Both the position numbers and the translations under genes were made by a program. 43,186 nucleotides of DNA, taken from Cladosporium sp. IMV 00045 (taxonomy: Eukaryota > Ascomycota > Dothideomycetes > Cladosporiales > Cladosporiaceae). Shown here in pieces: positions 27,345 through 36,955 of the stretch. The notes beneath the pieces are model-generated. The model saw nothing but the letters and a program-made list of their open reading frames with translations. It made no database searches and was not told the DNA's origin. Within the stretch, counting starts at the first letter, position 1; each line of letters opens with the position of its first letter. Location of the stretch: NCBI GenBank assembly GCA_001931905.2, contig MSJI02000195.1, positions 1 through 43,186 on the forward strand, in the 5' to 3' direction.

Positions 27345-29690
27345 ATGGGTGACGATGGCATGCTGCTCAATTTTGAGCTGCCGACCGATGCATTCCAAGC
27401 GCCCAAAAAAGCCTTCAAAGGCGGCAGTTGGAAAGATCGCTTAACGGCCAGAAAATCCGCGGAATGGGGACGCAGAAAGGCGGAAGAGCGGGCAACGGGC
27501 AAGACGCCAGACTATGGCAAATCGCATGGCGGCAAGGAGGAGTATATTCGACCGGAGGGCAAGCCTGCAAAGAGGCCACGGACAGACAACCATGAAGGCG
27601 GATTCAAACCCCCAAGAACTGCACCTCGACCTGGCGGTCGCGCTTTCAGTGAACGTGAGACGCTGCCGAAGTCGAATACTGGCGAGGTGATTTCTTCACT
27701 TTTCACATACAACCCCGCGGCAAAGGCTGCGAGACCAGAGCCCGTTGCCGAAGACGAGACGCCGGTCGAGCCGTCGAACGCACCTTTGAACGATGAGCTG
27801 GCCACATTCACGAACCTTGGACTGTCCACTACTATCGCCAGCCATTTACTCAAGAAGATGGACATCAAGGCGCCGACCGGCATTCAGCGCAAGTCGCTTT
27901 TACAATTATGTGCCACGGACAGAGATGCTTTCATACAGGCCGAGACTGGTTCCGGTAAAACACTGGCATATCTACTTCCGATCGTGCAGCGGATCAGCGA
28001 GATTTCCAAGAAGATGAAAGCGGAAGGACAAGATTTCAACAGGAAAAGCGGTCTGTTTGCGCTCATCCTGGCGCCCACGCGAGAGTTGAGCAAGCAAATT
28101 GAGACTGTATTGGAGGGCCTGCTTTCGTGCTGCCATTGGATCGTCGGAGGTACCGTTATTGGTGGAGAGAAAAAGCAGTCCGAAAAAGCGAGGTTACGAA
28201 AAGGACTGAACATTCTGGTAGCCACACCTGGTAGGCTGGCGGATCACTTAAACAACACGGAAGTCTTGGATGTGAGCAGAGTCAGGTGGCTGGTACTGGA
28301 CGAAGGCGATCGTTTGATGGAGCTTGGTTTCGACCAGGACATTCAAAAGATTGTCAGCAATCTCAATCTGCGATCAAGAAAGGCACAAGAGCCGATTCCT
28401 GGACTGCCCGAGAACAGAAATACTGTGCTCTGTTCTGCGACCATCAAATCAGATATCGAACAGCTCAAATCAATTGCGCTCCACGACCCGGTCACCATCG
28501 CCGTGGAGGCATCAGAACGGGCCAAAGACGCCAACGGAGAAGAAGTCGAGCAGGCGTTCTCCGCGCCAGCACAGTTGAAGCAGAGCTATGCGATCGTTCC
28601 ACCAAAACAGAGACTAGTCACACTGATAGCTGTGCTGAAGCAAGCATTCAAGAGGAAGGGAAGCGTGATGAAGTGTATTGTCTTCATGAGCTGCGCCGAC
28701 AGTGTAGACTTCCACTTCGAGTTGATGACCCACGACGTCACCAACACTTCCAAAGACAAGAGCGAAGGTTCGAAAGAAGAGTTGAAACTCCCCAAGCAAA
28801 GCCGAACAGACAAAATCCCCCAAGGCAACACAATCGCCGAGACCCGCATCACCGGCCCCGCCGCCGCATTCGCCAACAAAGAGAACCCCGTCCAGATCTT
28901 CCGCCTGCACGGTTCCCTCCAGCAGAGCACGCGCACCGCCTCCCTGAAAGCTTTCAGCAAATGCACCGACCCCGCCGTCCTGGTCTGCACAGACGTCGCG
29001 TCCCGCGGTCTCGACCTCCCCAACGTCGACTTCGTCATCGAATACGACCCGCCTTTCAGCAAAGAGGACCACCTGCACCGTGCTGGTCGTACAGCACGTG
29101 CAGGCAAGGAAGGCCGCGCCATGATCTTCCTACAACCAGGGTGTGAGGAAGGCTACGTCGAGATCCTGAAGGAAGGCCGACCGCGCAACCTGACGCACCA
29201 CGACGCCGACGAGCTGCTGAAGAAGGGCTTCGCGCCCTCCTCCGGCGTCGTCAGCACGCGCGAATGGGAACAAGCCGCCACCGAGTGGCAGATCGAAAGC
29301 GAGCGCTGGACGACCGAGAACCCCAAACACCTCGAGCAGGCCCGCCGCGCCTACCAGAGCCACATCCGCGCTTACACCACGCACGTTGCCGCAGAGCGCC
29401 CCATCTTCGACATGAAGCAGCTGCACCTCGGACACCTGGCGAAAGCGTTCGCGCTGCGCGACAAGCCGGGCGCGATTCGCGTGCCGGGTCTCCGGCCTGG
29501 AAAGGAGGACGGGGCGAAGATGAAGACGGCGCGCAGGAAGGAGGCGGGCGCGAAGGCGAATGATGGCAAGAGGTCGAGAGACGTGGCGGACTTGGATGTG
29601 CCGGAGATGACGGATGAGCAGGAGGCGAGGAGGATGATGAATAGGATGGGGAGGAGTATGGGCGGGGCTTCGGAATTCAATTTGGGTTGA
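27345..29690 (+). CDS. DBP7: ATP-dependent RNA helicase Dbp7
   Basis: 781 residues, intronless, started at the ATG at 27345 (MGDDGMLLNFEL, the conserved Dbp7 N-terminus); the frame is open a little further upstream. Dbp7 is a nucleolar DEAD-box helicase that remodels early 60S pre-ribosomes in 25S rRNA assembly. Motif I AETGSGKT at 199-206, motif II as DEGD at 319-322 (the Dbp7 form of DEAD), motif III SAT at 364-366, then a family insertion of low complexity, and motif VI HRAGRTARAG at 578-587. The DUF4217 region and a basic Lys/Arg-rich tail follow. Codons become markedly C-ending from about 28790 to 29480, which creates long spurious frames on both strands there. Confidence 0.94.
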   Translation: MGDDGMLLNFELPTDAFQAPKKAFKGGSWKDRLTARKSAEWGRRKAEERATGKTPDYGKSHGGKEEYIRPEGKPAKRPRTDNHEGGFKPPRTAPRPGGRAFSERETLPKSNTGEVISSLFTYNPAAKAARPEPVAEDETPVEPSNAPLNDELATFTNLGLSTTIASHLLKKMDIKAPTGIQRKSLLQLCATDRDAFIQAETGSGKTLAYLLPIVQRISEISKKMKAEGQDFNRKSGLFALILAPTRELSKQIETVLEGLLSCCHWIVGGTVIGGEKKQSEKARLRKGLNILVATPGRLADHLNNTEVLDVSRVRWLVLDEGDRLMELGFDQDIQKIVSNLNLRSRKAQEPIPGLPENRNTVLCSATIKSDIEQLKSIALHDPVTIAVEASERAKDANGEEVEQAFSAPAQLKQSYAIVPPKQRLVTLIAVLKQAFKRKGSVMKCIVFMSCADSVDFHFELMTHDVTNTSKDKSEGSKEELKLPKQSRTDKIPQGNTIAETRITGPAAAFANKENPVQIFRLHGSLQQSTRTASLKAFSKCTDPAVLVCTDVASRGLDLPNVDFVIEYDPPFSKEDHLHRAGRTARAGKEGRAMIFLQPGCEEGYVEILKEGRPRNLTHHDADELLKKGFAPSSGVVSTREWEQAATEWQIESERWTTENPKHLEQARRAYQSHIRAYTTHVAAERPIFDMKQLHLGHLAKAFALRDKPGAIRVPGLRPGKEDGAKMKTARRKEAGAKANDGKRSRDVADLDVPEMTDEQEARRMMNRMGRSMGGASEFNLG

Positions 29691-29910
29691 TTTGTTGGGA
29701 GGGTGGTGGTGTTCCTCGATTTTCTTTCTTTCTTTTGGTCTCTTTCAGCGTTTTCCTTGGCTTGTGTGCTCATCATCTCATTTTCCGTGCAATACCATTG
29801 AAGATACCCATAGCTTCTTTGCCAAATTCAAAAGTCAAACCTTCAGTTTCTCCATTCCCTCTCCTCTTCATTATTGCTCGCCCCACCAACAAACAAGAAA
29901 GATGCAAAAG

Positions 29911-31236
29911 CTAGTAGATATCCCACAACGACACCTTCCCATCCTTACTCCCCGCCGCCAACCAATGCGTCGCCTGCGTCTTGGCCTCCCGCCTTTGCGA
30001 AACTGTGCCTGCACTCGCACCGTCGCAATCATCACCATCGCCATCAGCTCGACCCAGCACCTCTCCGAAAGCAGCCGCATAACACCCCTCCTTGTGCCAC
30101 TTCAGCACCGCCAGTTCTTTCATCTTACCCTTCTCCCTCGAACTCCCACCGCCACCGCCACTCCCGCTGCCGCCGGTAGAGTAAACTCTAATCCGTCCAT
30201 CCCACCCCGCCGTGGCGAAAATGCGGTTATCAGAGCGGATGGCGAGGGCTTGTTGGCCGGCGTGTTTTGTTTGCAGGAGTTGGAGAGGGCGGTCTTCCGA
30301 TGAGGAAGAAGAGCTGGTGTTGGGCGAATCGTCGAGGGTGATGGAATGCAACGCCACAACCGCGTCGGCGGAGCTGGAGTAGAAAGTCCGCGAGTCTGGG
30401 GAGATGGCGACGGAGAGGACTGGTTGGGAGTGCGGTTTGGTGATGTATGTTGCTTTCCAGCCGGGAGATGCGGTGGTGGGATGTTGCTGGCGCCAGAGAG
30501 CGACGTGCCCGCTTTCGTAGCCGGCTGCTATTAGAGGTGAGGGCGGAGTTGAGCTTGTAGAAGGGGGGTAGCGCACGCTCACGGCCATGAGCATGCCGGT
30601 GCTGAGACCGGGGGGAGGCGGGAGGGTGGCGACGCGGGTGGCGGTGGGGAGAGAGGTGAGGTTTATCAGGCCGTCCTGCACGCCGGGGTAGGCGAGAAGG
30701 ATTCGGTCTGGGTTTTGTTCGGGGGCAGTGTCCTGTGGTATGGGGCACATGGTGAAAGAGCAGAAATTCAGCGCATTCACGTCCAAACTGTGAAGAAGCC
30801 AGGGCTGCTTTCTCTCGCTTGTCGCGTCGTCAATGGGAAGGACTTTCGAGAAGCCCGATTCGTCTTCTTCCCGCAACTGCCAGACGAGGAGTTTATTATC
30901 TCTCCCATGCCTGTTCCCACGACGTCAGCACACATCCTCAAAGCGAAACCCACAATCTCGAACTCAAACATACGTGACAACATTCTCCCCCTCCTCCCCC
31001 CAAGCGTCAACACCCAGCACCGATCCGCCATGCGGTTTCCAGACCGCCACGGGCCTTTTCACAGGTAAGTTCCAGAGCACGACCCAGCCGTCGGCGTCGC
31101 CGGTGAGGAGGCGCAGGTTCCGGCGCAGGAAGTGGACGCAGTGGATTTGAGCGGTGTGGCCTCGGAGGATATAGGTTGGTTGGGCTGGGAGGAGGATGGA
31201 AGATTGTAGGAGATGAGTTGGTGGTGGGGTGGCCAT
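29911..31236 (-). CDS. ASA1: ASTRA-associated protein 1, WD40 repeat protein
   Basis: Two exons (31236-30974 and 30910-29911; 63-nt intron at 30911-30973) give 420 residues. Asa1 belongs to the ASTRA/TTT chaperone assembly that matures PIKK kinases such as Tor and Tra1. WD features: [15 protein letters not shown] at the N-terminus with [15 protein letters not shown], the Asa1-type [13 protein letters not shown] spanning the splice site, [31 protein letters not shown] and a last repeat ending [13 protein letters not shown]. Low-complexity inserts (Ser- and Gly-rich) sit in the middle blades. The gene converges with DBP7 (220 bases between the stops). Confidence 0.88.
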
Positions 31237-31570
31237 GCTTTGGAGCTATCTTTCTTTTTGGTAAATTGCGGTTGTGGTTGTTGTTATTTGATGTCGGATT
31301 TATGTCGTTTGCATGCTCATTTCGTGAGGATAGGGCAATATTTTCAACATGGAATTTTCAAAATAGTCGTGAGCTTCCGCAAAAGATTCGACTTTACGTG
31401 TGATGGATTCTTTTGTTTAGAGGCTGTGTAAGAAGGTGAATGTGTACTGTCAAACGAAAGTGAAGTCTAGATTGCAAGGCTTGGCACTAGCGGGTCACTA
31501 CAGGTATGTGAATGACGACAACATCTGGGTATGGCGAACACCACAGTTCGATAAAGCCACACAGCTCAGA
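31237..31570. other. Intergenic between ASA1 and the GCP4-type gene
   Basis: 334 bases; ASA1 promoter and GCP4-type gene 3' UTR. T-rich on the plus strand, no gene or notable repeat seen. Confidence 0.5.
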
Positions 31571-33805
31571 CTATATCAGATCAAAACCATCCTCTCTAAC
31601 CCTCCCAAACTCCAATTTCATCAACAACCTATCCACCCCACCACCTTTCCAAGGCTCAAACCCACCAGTCTCCACATGGCCCAAATCGAGATATCTCGCC
31701 GCGCCAATGCGCTCCTGATCCAGCTGCCTCAATCTATTGATGATAGACTTGATATCACTGTCGACCCTCTTCCTCGCGCGGTCCAACTCGAGCGTTGTCT
31801 TCGCTTCGTCTTCCTCGAGGTGATCTGTTTCCAGCCCAGCTTTTTGCTCGTTGTCGACTCTCTGCTGGATTTCCAGTAGGCGGATGAACAGCGCGATGAG
31901 GTGGTCGATGTTGCTTAGCAGTGAGCGCAGCCATCTCGTGTAGGGGACGTCGGTCAGGAAGAGGGCGTATGTGAGAGCGGAGAGGAAGGCGCGGTGGCCT
32001 GCTGCGAGGGTTTCGGGGTCTCTTTGTGCGGGCTTGGGTTGCGGCTCGTTCCGGGGTGTGGTTTCAGAGTCGAGGTCTGATGTTTTGGCTTGGATGGGCT
32101 CGGTCAGCCATGCTTCAAAGCACTCCCAAGAGCACCTGATGATTTCGCCCTCGAAGTACGCCGCGCTCTCCGAAAGAAGAGAAATTGCTGCACTGCACGT
32201 AGCCCAGACCTTTCTCGAAGCCACTGTACGTCTTGCAGCTCGCAGGCGTACAGGTGCCTGTGCTGCACGCCCAGCTTCTGTGGCATTGTGACGCGGTCCT
32301 GGAGGTGCTGGGTGCTCTCTGCGGGCAGGGGTGCGTCTCCACAAGTCAGCAAGACGGAGGTGGGCACGCCTCACGGATATCAGATACGCATTGATTGCGG
32401 AATATGTGTTGACCTCGTGCGGTGCGATGAAGAGGTCCAGAGGAGGGGAGATTTCCAGTGTCAGATTTGACGCACTTGGAAACAATACATCGTTGAAAGC
32501 AACACTCGAAATCTGAGGTGTTGCAGCCGAGATGGAGTCGGACGTTGATGGCCGAGCAGTCGCTTTGCGCGGGGCCGATAGGGTTACGTGCTTTCTCGCA
32601 TATTCAAAGGCTGGGTTCTCGTCGGTATCGTCTCGCAAAGCCAGTGTCTTCCACGTCTGCGCGAGCGTTTGACTAAGTTCGGCGTCCTTGATCGACAGTC
32701 CTTGGAGTGCCTTAATAGGGTCCTGCTGAATGAGACGCCCCATGCTTTGCCATCGGGCTTGAAGGCGAGCTTCAGCCTCGTTTACCAGAGCCATGGTGAA
32801 CTCTCCGTCCTCGAGTAGAAAGTATCTGCGGAGGCTTGATAACAGTATCAGGATGTCTTGCAGCGGCAGCAAGTGTTGAAGGATGTTCTGGGAGAGGGAA
32901 AGTCTGATTTGGGACACTGCTCGGGCTAATTGTGCGGGTACGAGCGGCAGTGACAAGGAAGAGAGGAGTTTGAGATGTGCTCTCGCAAGATTGCTGTGAT
33001 TCATTTTTGAGGCTTCTGTCTTCAGACCGGCGAGCGCCTGCTGCTCGTAATGCCGTACTTGGTAGATTGCCTTCCCAATGAACAGAATGGAAGAGGCGGT
33101 GGCAGGCGGAACAAAATTAGGCAGGAGACTGTTGTCCTTCCTGAAATGCTCAGGCTGACCTTCTACGCTCCCCTCCGAGCGGATAAAGAAGTCATCAGCA
33201 CCGTGTATGGGCAGCTTTCCATGTACGATCCATGAAGAGACTTGACGGAGCCATGCGGTCTCTGCCACTTTAAGCAGCTCCGTAGCAACTGCCTCGATCT
33301 CAGGAAATCCAGTCTGGACTTCGACTCGCAGTTTGTCGATCAAGGCGCCTCCAGAACATTCGTCAGCCCGACTTGAATTTGAGTCGGGTCTCATGAAGCC
33401 AACCACGTCTCGATACCATCCCATTCGCCTGTGCCAATCGTCAAACTCCCCTACGACAGAGGCGAGTGGAACAATATCGTAAGCGCCCACGATGCTCGCA
33501 TCTTTGGTCAAAATTCTGCCCTCGACGTCGAGGATTTTCTGCTGAAAGCGAGCAAGATGAGTCTGCCGAAGAGAATTGGCAGTTGCACGGCATATTGTGG
33601 AGCGGTGTGAAGAGGCAATGTCGTCTAGTCGAGTTCGCAGGCGGCGATGCAGCTCGGCAAGCTGACCGATGGATTCCAGGAGTGCCTTTTCAGATGGTGA
33701 GATTAATGAGACGCCATCGTGTTGAAGGTCCGCCGTAGAAGCACTGTCCTTGTTGAACAGAGGTGATGGGTGCCCTGATAAGGCCAGCAGGACTTCGTGG
33801 AGCAT
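31571..33805 (-). CDS. Gamma-tubulin complex component, GCP4-type (Spc97/Spc98 family)
   Basis: 744 residues, one exon. The N-terminus MLHEVLLALSGHPSPLF is the conserved opening of GCP4 proteins, and the Spc97/98 family core follows (FDDWHRRMGWYRD, then SLSLPLVPAQLARAVSQIRLSLSQNILQHLLPLQDIL-type helical bundle, with LLEDGEFTMALVNEAE). GCP4 stabilises gamma-tubulin ring complexes at microtubule-organising centres; filamentous fungi keep it while budding yeast lost it. A basic, Pro/Arg-rich segment near residues 480-525 looks poorly conserved, but the frame is unbroken and continues into KVWATCSAAISLLSESAAYFEGE, which matches the family. C-terminus: KLEFGR then a short tail. Divergent from the small gene at 34781. 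Confidence 0.85.
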   Translation of the reverse strand: MLHEVLLALSGHPSPLFNKDSASTADLQHDGVSLISPSEKALLESIGQLAELHRRLRTRLDDIASSHRSTICRATANSLRQTHLARFQQKILDVEGRILTKDASIVGAYDIVPLASVVGEFDDWHRRMGWYRDVVGFMRPDSNSSRADECSGGALIDKLRVEVQTGFPEIEAVATELLKVAETAWLRQVSSWIVHGKLPIHGADDFFIRSEGSVEGQPEHFRKDNSLLPNFVPPATASSILFIGKAIYQVRHYEQQALAGLKTEASKMNHSNLARAHLKLLSSLSLPLVPAQLARAVSQIRLSLSQNILQHLLPLQDILILLSSLRRYFLLEDGEFTMALVNEAEARLQARWQSMGRLIQQDPIKALQGLSIKDAELSQTLAQTWKTLALRDDTDENPAFEYARKHVTLSAPRKATARPSTSDSISAATPQISSVAFNDVLFPSASNLTLEISPPLDLFIAPHEVNTYSAINAYLISVRRAHLRLADLWRRTPARREHPAPPGPRHNATEAGRAAQAPVRLRAARRTVASRKVWATCSAAISLLSESAAYFEGEIIRCSWECFEAWLTEPIQAKTSDLDSETTPRNEPQPKPAQRDPETLAAGHRAFLSALTYALFLTDVPYTRWLRSLLSNIDHLIALFIRLLEIQQRVDNEQKAGLETDHLEEDEAKTTLELDRARKRVDSDIKSIINRLRQLDQERIGAARYLDLGHVETGGFEPWKGGGVDRLLMKLEFGRVREDGFDLI

Positions 33806-34780
33806 GTTCTACTGCTAGGCCAACGATCAAGGACTCGTGTTGGCGCGACTGCTTCACCAGAGTCAAGTGCTGGGCATGACAGTTGATGCAGGTGCCGGAT
33901 GCAGACCAGACGACTTCACTGCATGACTCGACAGGGCTGAAAAGAGGCGTGATGGTGCTTGTATGTACCTGGGTATTGATTGTTACTATAGAAAGCGTTC
34001 CACGGGATGAAAGTTTGGGCTGGCGCGTCGCGTGGTGGTTTGGCTGATGACAACGCTCGCAGGGCTGTGGATTTGGCAGGTGGACTTTTGTCTATCAACA
34101 GAACAGTCAAAATCCCCACTACTAGCCCGAGACGCCGGCAGCACCGGGAAACAAAGTCTCTCACCAAGGCTGAAGTGCGGCTTGCACCAAATACAGGGAA
34201 GTCGGAAGAGGACGGTAGCGAGAAGCATGGCTTAGCAAATGCGAATCGGTGGGGCATCTGCCATGCACAAATGACCCTCCCAAGACCCCCGATCTTCTCC
34301 ATTCTTGGCCGGCAGCGCCAGAAGCAATCATAATAATAATAACACATACACGCAGCAAGGCAGACACGGCAAACCGCCCCGCCCGGCAGAAGTCTAGGCG
34401 GAGCCACGGCTGGTGCAGAAGGCGGAGGTAGCATAGGTAGCTGAGCATCGAGCGCTGTGAAGTAGAATCACGTCGGCAGGTACGTGGCCACCATGACCCT
34501 GCAACTCGCCACCCACCGGGCGAGACCACGCCTTTCTTCTTTCCACACGTCTTGAAGGCTCTCTCTCTGTTCCTTTCTCCCTCATCATCCTCGACTACTC
34601 CTCCGCCTGACTACATCAGCCGGTCTGACGTTGGAGCAAGTCAATCAAACGACATTCACACAAATACACCACCTCTGATCGGCCTTTGATCAACCCCGCT
34701 TCAACCCCCAACTCTACCACCACCTCTTCTACATACACCTCTACCTCAAAAACATCTCAAACCTCTCACACACCGCAAAC
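33806..34780. other. Divergent promoter region, GCP4-type gene / small 93-residue gene
   Basis: 975 bases. The minus-strand ORF of 172 codons at 33916-34434 is low in family-like features and is not called. The last 120 bases before the ATG at 34781 are rich in CT and AC (ACCACCTC, CTCTACC, CTCACACACC) and end in CAAACATG, typical of strongly expressed fungal genes. Confidence 0.55.
34660..34780 (+). promoter_or_regulatory. Pyrimidine-rich leader of the 93-residue gene
   Basis: A long C/T/A-rich, G-poor stretch running directly into the start codon. In filamentous fungi such leaders accompany high transcription; here it agrees with the C/G-ending codons of the gene that follows. Confidence 0.4.
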
Positions 34781-35213
34781 ATGTCCAACATCAGAGACAA
34801 GATCAAGCGCAAGCTCTCAATGCACGACAAAAACAGTATGTCCCCCTCCCCCATCCCATACACGCACCCAAACCGCACCAAACCATTGAAGAAAGCCACC
34901 TCTCACCTCCCCACACCCGCTCCGAGCTGCCATCACAACAACGTCATGACATGCACACCCACCCACTAACCACGCACCCACAACAGTCGACCTGGACAAC
35001 AACGACCACGACGACGTCGACGAGGAAACCACGGGCTACCTGCACCGCGAGATCGAGCGCGCCGAAGCCGAGGGCCACTCGCAGGGCCGCCCGAACAGCT
35101 TCCTCAACCGCCTCATCTCGCACGGCAACGAGAAGACCGAGAAGCAGCTGGCGGCCGAGGCGGAGGCTTCGAACCAGGCTGGTGCTTCGGCGGGTAAGCC
35201 TGCTGGGCAGTAG
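34781..35213 (+). CDS. Small conserved-type fungal protein of unknown function, 93 residues
   Basis: Two exons (34781-34835 and 34987-35213) with a 151-nt intron, the second longest in the window. The protein is hydrophilic with no signal peptide or membrane segment: a basic head (MSNIRDKIKRKLSMHDKN), an acidic stretch (DLDNNDHDDVDEE) and a helical, charged middle (YLHREIERAEAEGHSQGRPNS). It resembles small uncharacterised proteins common in Pezizomycotina; I do not know a function. Codons are almost all C- or G-ending and the leader is pyrimidine-rich, both signs of high expression. The intron follows codon 18, an early position that could help expression. Splice sites: A|GTATGT and CAACAG|TCGAC. 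Confidence 0.75.
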
Positions 35214-35675
35214 ACTGCCGCACGTATGATTTGATGCGATATGACTGGGGAGGGAGGGGTGGAAGGGTTGTTGCTTTGTGTGTATATGCATTGCGGTTTG
35301 CGAAACGGGTTTTCTGGTTTTGGCATTGGTTTGAGTGAGGGAGGTGGGGAGATAGTGGATTGAAATGACTATGGCTTTTCGTTTGTTTCATATGGTTGGA
35401 TTTTGCTGTCGTCGAGTCGAATGTGAGCGGATGCGAATGACTGACCGGACTGCTAAAGTGTTATGTGCTGTTGACGCGAAAGCGCAATCGATTGGACCTC
35501 ACCTTCAACCCTTGCTTGAACAGTGGTGATCGCATGCAAAGTTGACCGTCTCATGTTGCTGTTGTCCAATGCCCGAACGAGTCTTCGACGTCTATATTCA
35601 ATCTGGCATGTGCAAGTCTCCCAATAAAATCAACGCTTTCCACAAATATACAAGTAAAAGCAATATGCACGCTTC
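35214..35675. other. Convergent intergenic gap, small gene / VMA8
   Basis: 462 bases holding two 3' UTRs. No gene or notable repeat seen. Confidence 0.5.
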
Positions 35676-36603
35676 TTAAAAGATCAGATCCTCATCACCC
35701 TCGTCGCCCAACACGTTCTTCGTCTCCTCCTGGGGCGCCGCATCTACCTTTCCGTTCTCCTTGTCGCTGTCTCCTCCACGCTTGCTCTCTTCGATCTTCT
35801 TCCTCCGCTCCGCCTCTTCCGCCGCCTGCGCCTTCTCCTTCACACCCTTGACCTTCTTCAGACGGAAGAACTCCTCGCGGTCCAACTCGTCCAGCTCGCT
35901 ATTGATGTACTTGATCGTGTTCTCCGTGCGGGGGATGATGACGTGCTCGCTGCGACGATTGTCAGTAAGGCACTCTCCCGGAGAACCAATTCCCCATCCA
36001 CGCATAGTACTCACATGGCATTCACTCTCCTGTTGACAACCTTAATGACCTCATCCAAAATCACAAACGCCGTCTGCAAACTCGCCAACTCGACCAGCGT
36101 CTCCACCGCCCGCGTATACGTCTCCCTACACCTCGCGACCTGCTGCCCTCCCTTGCCCAACCCCGTCATCTGGAAATCACTCCCACCTTCCGTCTGAAAA
36201 CTTTCAAACTGCGGCAGGAACACACCGCTGACGTTCTCCTGCTTGGTGCGCACGCGGAACTTGGCCTGCCGCACGCTCTCCGTGATCTGGTAGCCGATGG
36301 TGTTGTTGCCGACGGCGTAGGTGACTTCGGCGAGCGAGAAGGCCGCGATCTGCATGACGCGCCCCATCTTGCGCTTCGCTTCGTCGATGCGCTTGGTGAT
36401 TTCGCGGAAGCGCTTGGTGAGCGCTTCGGATTTGCGCTTCAGCAGGTCGTGTCCGACTTGGGCGCCTTTGAGCTTCGATTTCATTATGCCCAGGGATTGG
36501 CGCGTGGGGAAGACGGGCTCGCGGTCCTGAGGTGAGGAGGGGGTGTTAGTGGAGGATCTTGGGTGGTGGATGTTTGGTTGGAGGGCTGTACCTTGCCCGA
36601 CAT
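35676..36603 (-). CDS. VMA8: V-type proton ATPase subunit D
   Basis: Three exons (36603-36592, 36526-36015, 35949-35676) give 265 residues; both introns are 65 nt. Subunit D forms the central rotor stalk of the V1 sector, coupling ATP hydrolysis to proton pumping at the vacuole. The first exon codes only MSGK, recognised because the family begins MSG and then continues (D)REPVFPTRQSLG. Conserved blocks: KLKGAQVGHDLLKRKSEAL, MGRVMQIAAFSLAEVTYAVG, RVRTKQENVSGVFLP, ASLQTAFVILDEVIKVVNRRVNA, and across the second junction IEHVIIPRTENTIKYINSEL. The C-terminal charged tail is typical of fungal subunits. The gene is divergent from SYF1. Confidence 0.95.
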
Positions 36604-36955
36604 GTTGGGCTATTGATTTTGGTGTTCCAGAGGTAGTAATCTTTGGTATTACGAGAGGCCTTCTGTGCAGGCAGGGAGAGCAATGTAATTCAGGGTATCG
36701 TATTAGTATTGTTGATTGAAGATGCACAGAAGTAGTGATCTATGTACGTCCAGACGAGAGCCGACGTCAACCCAACAGCCCAAGGAAGCTCAAGTCGGCA
36801 GCACCTTCCCGGCAAGCTGCCAGTCGCCAAACTTTCTCCAACCAGCTCATCTCACGTCTTCACGCGCCAGCAGCTGGCTCGCTCTCAACTCTCATTCTCT
36901 ATCCACCCGTCGCCCAGGATTGGATCCGGCGCCCTCCCTCTGACCCGCGCCGATT
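36604..36955. other. Divergent promoter region VMA8 / SYF1
   Basis: 352 bases between the two start codons. The SYF1 side is C-rich. No gene supported; plus-strand ORFs here run into SYF1 in other frames. Confidence 0.5.

Noticed and set aside
28286..29146. 286-codon plus-strand ORF inside DBP7
   Set aside because: It is the +1 frame of a C-ending codon-rich part of DBP7, Arg/Pro-rich and without domains.
33916..34434. 172-codon minus-strand ORF upstream of the GCP4-type gene
   Set aside because: Composition is rich in Cys, Arg and Pro with a Tyr run from a TAATAATAAT tract; no homologue recognised.
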